Source: Candidatus Bathyarchaeia archaeon (GTDB lineage Archaea; Thermoproteota; Bathyarchaeia; Hecatellales; Hecatellaceae). Taken from it: a stretch of DNA of 64,000 nt. The notes below the pieces were generated by a model. The model was not told the DNA's origin and made no database searches. It saw nothing but the letters and a program-made list of their open reading frames with translations. Every line of letters starts with the position of its first letter. The first letter of the stretch is position 1. The stretch covers positions 1 through 64,000 of the forward strand of contig JAVZMI010000003.1 in NCBI GenBank assembly GCA_038883335.1. The letters run 5' to 3'. Of the stretch, positions 62,787 through 64,000 are shown piece by piece. The translations under genes were made by a program, and so were the position numbers.

Positions 62787-63964
62787 GTTCCCACCGCCAA
62801 ACTTACACACTCCGCTAGATCTCTGAAGATCGTTCTAAACCTGTTCTGTCCTCTGCCGTAGTAGACTCCTTTGGCGGAGTTAGTTGCGATCGCTTTAAAC
62901 CTCCCTTTCAATGGAGCAATCGCGTGGCATGTATCGCAGGCGAATTTAGCGCCAGACTCTTCAATCACACTTGAGTAGCCCATCTCGTCAGCTAACACCT
63001 TTAACGGTCTCGCGACACCTACCCAGAACTCTTTCTTAACCTTTTTACCTTTCAATAGTTCAGATAGTTCTCTCAACTCCTCAATTGAACAGTGAGGGCA
63101 ACCTATGAAGACAAAATCTGCATCATCAGCATCGTTCATCTCAGCTATCGCCCTATTGATGTCTTCCTGTTGGACGATAAATTTCTCGGAGGGTACGATT
63201 GTCTCATTTGGAGTTATTCCTTCGATATGAAACATCGGGGCGCCACCATAAGTGACGAACGAGGCACTTAAAGCTTTCAGCTCCTCCAACGACGCCTTAC
63301 TTATTCCCCTTATCAAAGGAATCCTACCTCCCGCCGCTTTCCCAAGAACATACCCTAACGCCCCGAAGAGCATAACGCCCTTTACATTTGCCTTCACCTC
63401 AGCGACGAACTGAGCTTGCCTGTTCTCGTCTAGGTGTAACCCATACTCAGCCGTCCTTCCAGTTAAGGCTGAGGCGATCGTGCTTGGGCCGCCTTCTTTA
63501 TTGGTCTTCGCCCCAAGCACTGAGTTGGCGTAGGTGACTGCACTGCTCTCACCCCAAGCAATATGCTCACCAATATTGGGCCTATTACCCACAAGGTAGG
63601 GGGTACAAGTGCAAGTTGCCGCTACACCCATTTTCTCGAACGCTTCGATCACTCTTCTCTGTTTCTCAGCGAATTCACTGTCTATCCCCAAAGCTTGCCA
63701 GTTTTTCGTATCTATTCCCGCCGGGTTTAGAGTTGTCTTGACCTTAACTCTACCGTCTTCAGCCATTTCGACGAGAAACTCTAGACCAGCTTCGCCGAGG
63801 TTGGCGTAGCTGACACCTGAGATCTGGACGCTCGTTACAGGGATAAGTCTCTTGGCGCCGAAAATTTCGCCTAAAGCACACAGAATCTCCATCGACTTCT
63901 TTACAGCGTTGCCTTGTTTCCCATTCAGCATCTCTTCCTCTTCCTTGGTTAGCTCCATCCCCAA
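62783..63964 (-). CDS. Phosphomevalonate dehydratase large subunit (aconitase X)
   Basis: The 393-residue catalytic subunit binds an iron-sulfur cluster. It has the three Cys regions expected for AcnX (TCTCTPYLVGNRPNIGEH, FIGCPHCSIEELREL and FACDTCHAIAPLKGRF), AWGESSAVTYANSVLGAKTN, EGGPSTIASALTGRTAEYGLH and HIEGITPNE. ATG 63958 or TTG 63964 may start it. It is first in a three-gene unit with the small subunit and IPK. Confidence 0.94.
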   Translation of the reverse strand: MGMELTKEEEEMLNGKQGNAVKKSMEILCALGEIFGAKRLIPVTSVQISGVSYANLGEAGLEFLVEMAEDGRVKVKTTLNPAGIDTKNWQALGIDSEFAEKQRRVIEAFEKMGVAATCTCTPYLVGNRPNIGEHIAWGESSAVTYANSVLGAKTNKEGGPSTIASALTGRTAEYGLHLDENRQAQFVAEVKANVKGVMLFGALGYVLGKAAGGRIPLIRGISKASLEELKALSASFVTYGGAPMFHIEGITPNETIVPSEKFIVQQEDINRAIAEMNDADDADFVFIGCPHCSIEELRELSELLKGKKVKKEFWVGVARPLKVLADEMGYSSVIEESGAKFACDTCHAIAPLKGRFKAIATNSAKGVYYGRGQNRFRTIFRDLAECVSLAVGT

Positions 63965-64000
63965 TCAACCTAGATACTTTTGCAAATCAACATCTGGAAA

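Overview
The window is archaeal chromosome. It encodes most of the archaeal membrane-lipid pathway: GGPP synthase, an HMG-CoA synthase-like protein, glycerol-1-phosphate dehydrogenase, GGGP synthase, geranylgeranyl reductase and a UbiA-type DGGGP synthase. It also carries the archaeal-type mevalonate steps (both aconitase-X subunits of phosphomevalonate dehydratase, and isopentenyl phosphate kinase), aEF-2, S25e, prefoldin beta, KEOPS Pcc1, TrmI, tRNA-splicing endonuclease and an archaeal primase-type protein. S25e and the HEDPVH-type loop of EF-2 point to the TACK side of the Archaea. Genes resembling methanofuran biosynthesis (mfnF, mfnE), a CofE paralog and a RACo-like corrinoid-protein activator suggest methanofuran- and corrinoid-dependent C1 metabolism. 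A Bathyarchaeia-like lineage would fit, but that placement is inference. TTG and GTG starts are common, many with a clear Shine-Dalgarno sequence, and several genes look leaderless.

Layout. 1-1410 is CRISPR array 1 (19 identical 37-nt repeats, running off the left edge), followed by its leader, superoxide dismutase, a site-2-type protease, a GIY-YIG protein and a 50-aa zinc-ribbon protein. From about 4.5 to 13.3 kb lies a probable degraded integrative element. It is bounded on the right by an intact tRNA-Gly(CCC) gene and on the left by a 20/21-base copy of that tRNA's 3' end including CCA. It contains a compact four-gene type III CRISPR operon (Cas10, Csm2-like, Csm3-like, Csx10-like), CRISPR array 2 (18 identical 37-nt repeats), a metzincin-like peptidase gene and a tyrosine recombinase broken by a stop and two frameshifts, lying next to the tRNA.

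13.4-20.5 kb is the lipid cluster: five minus-strand genes plus a divergent UbiA gene. 20.5-33.9 kb is mixed housekeeping: RACo-like protein, S25e, an Lrp-type RAM protein, an APC permease, a TrpD homolog, a riboflavin-pathway reductase, PdxS/PdxT and a glycosyltransferase. 34.2-37.9 kb holds mfnF, mfnE, a CofE paralog and GAPDH. 38-47 kb holds a NikR-like regulator divergent from a ZIP transporter, HisS, a JAMM protease, EndA, a DRG GTPase, an aminotransferase, a GuaA-type amidotransferase and TrmI. 47-57.6 kb holds two V/A-ATPase stalk genes, EndoQ, a primase-like protein, a broken DUF123 gene, an MFS transporter, Brix/Pcc1/prefoldin, DHH and HxlB proteins and a GalT-like protein. The window ends with EF-2, a radical SAM protein, an SCP2-like protein and the modified mevalonate genes.

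The most unusual signals are three. First, the putative tRNA-bounded element carries a minimal type III CRISPR system. Second, several spacers, within array 2 and across the two arrays, are variants of one another that keep the same reading frame with mostly synonymous or conservative changes. This looks like repeated sampling of the same foreign gene families. Third, several proteins depart from their family pattern: EndA without the expected histidine, EF-2 with an altered diphthamide loop, a JAMM protein with a lengthened metal loop, a NikR-like protein with an altered ligand pattern, and an HMG-CoA synthase-like protein fused to a DUF35 module.
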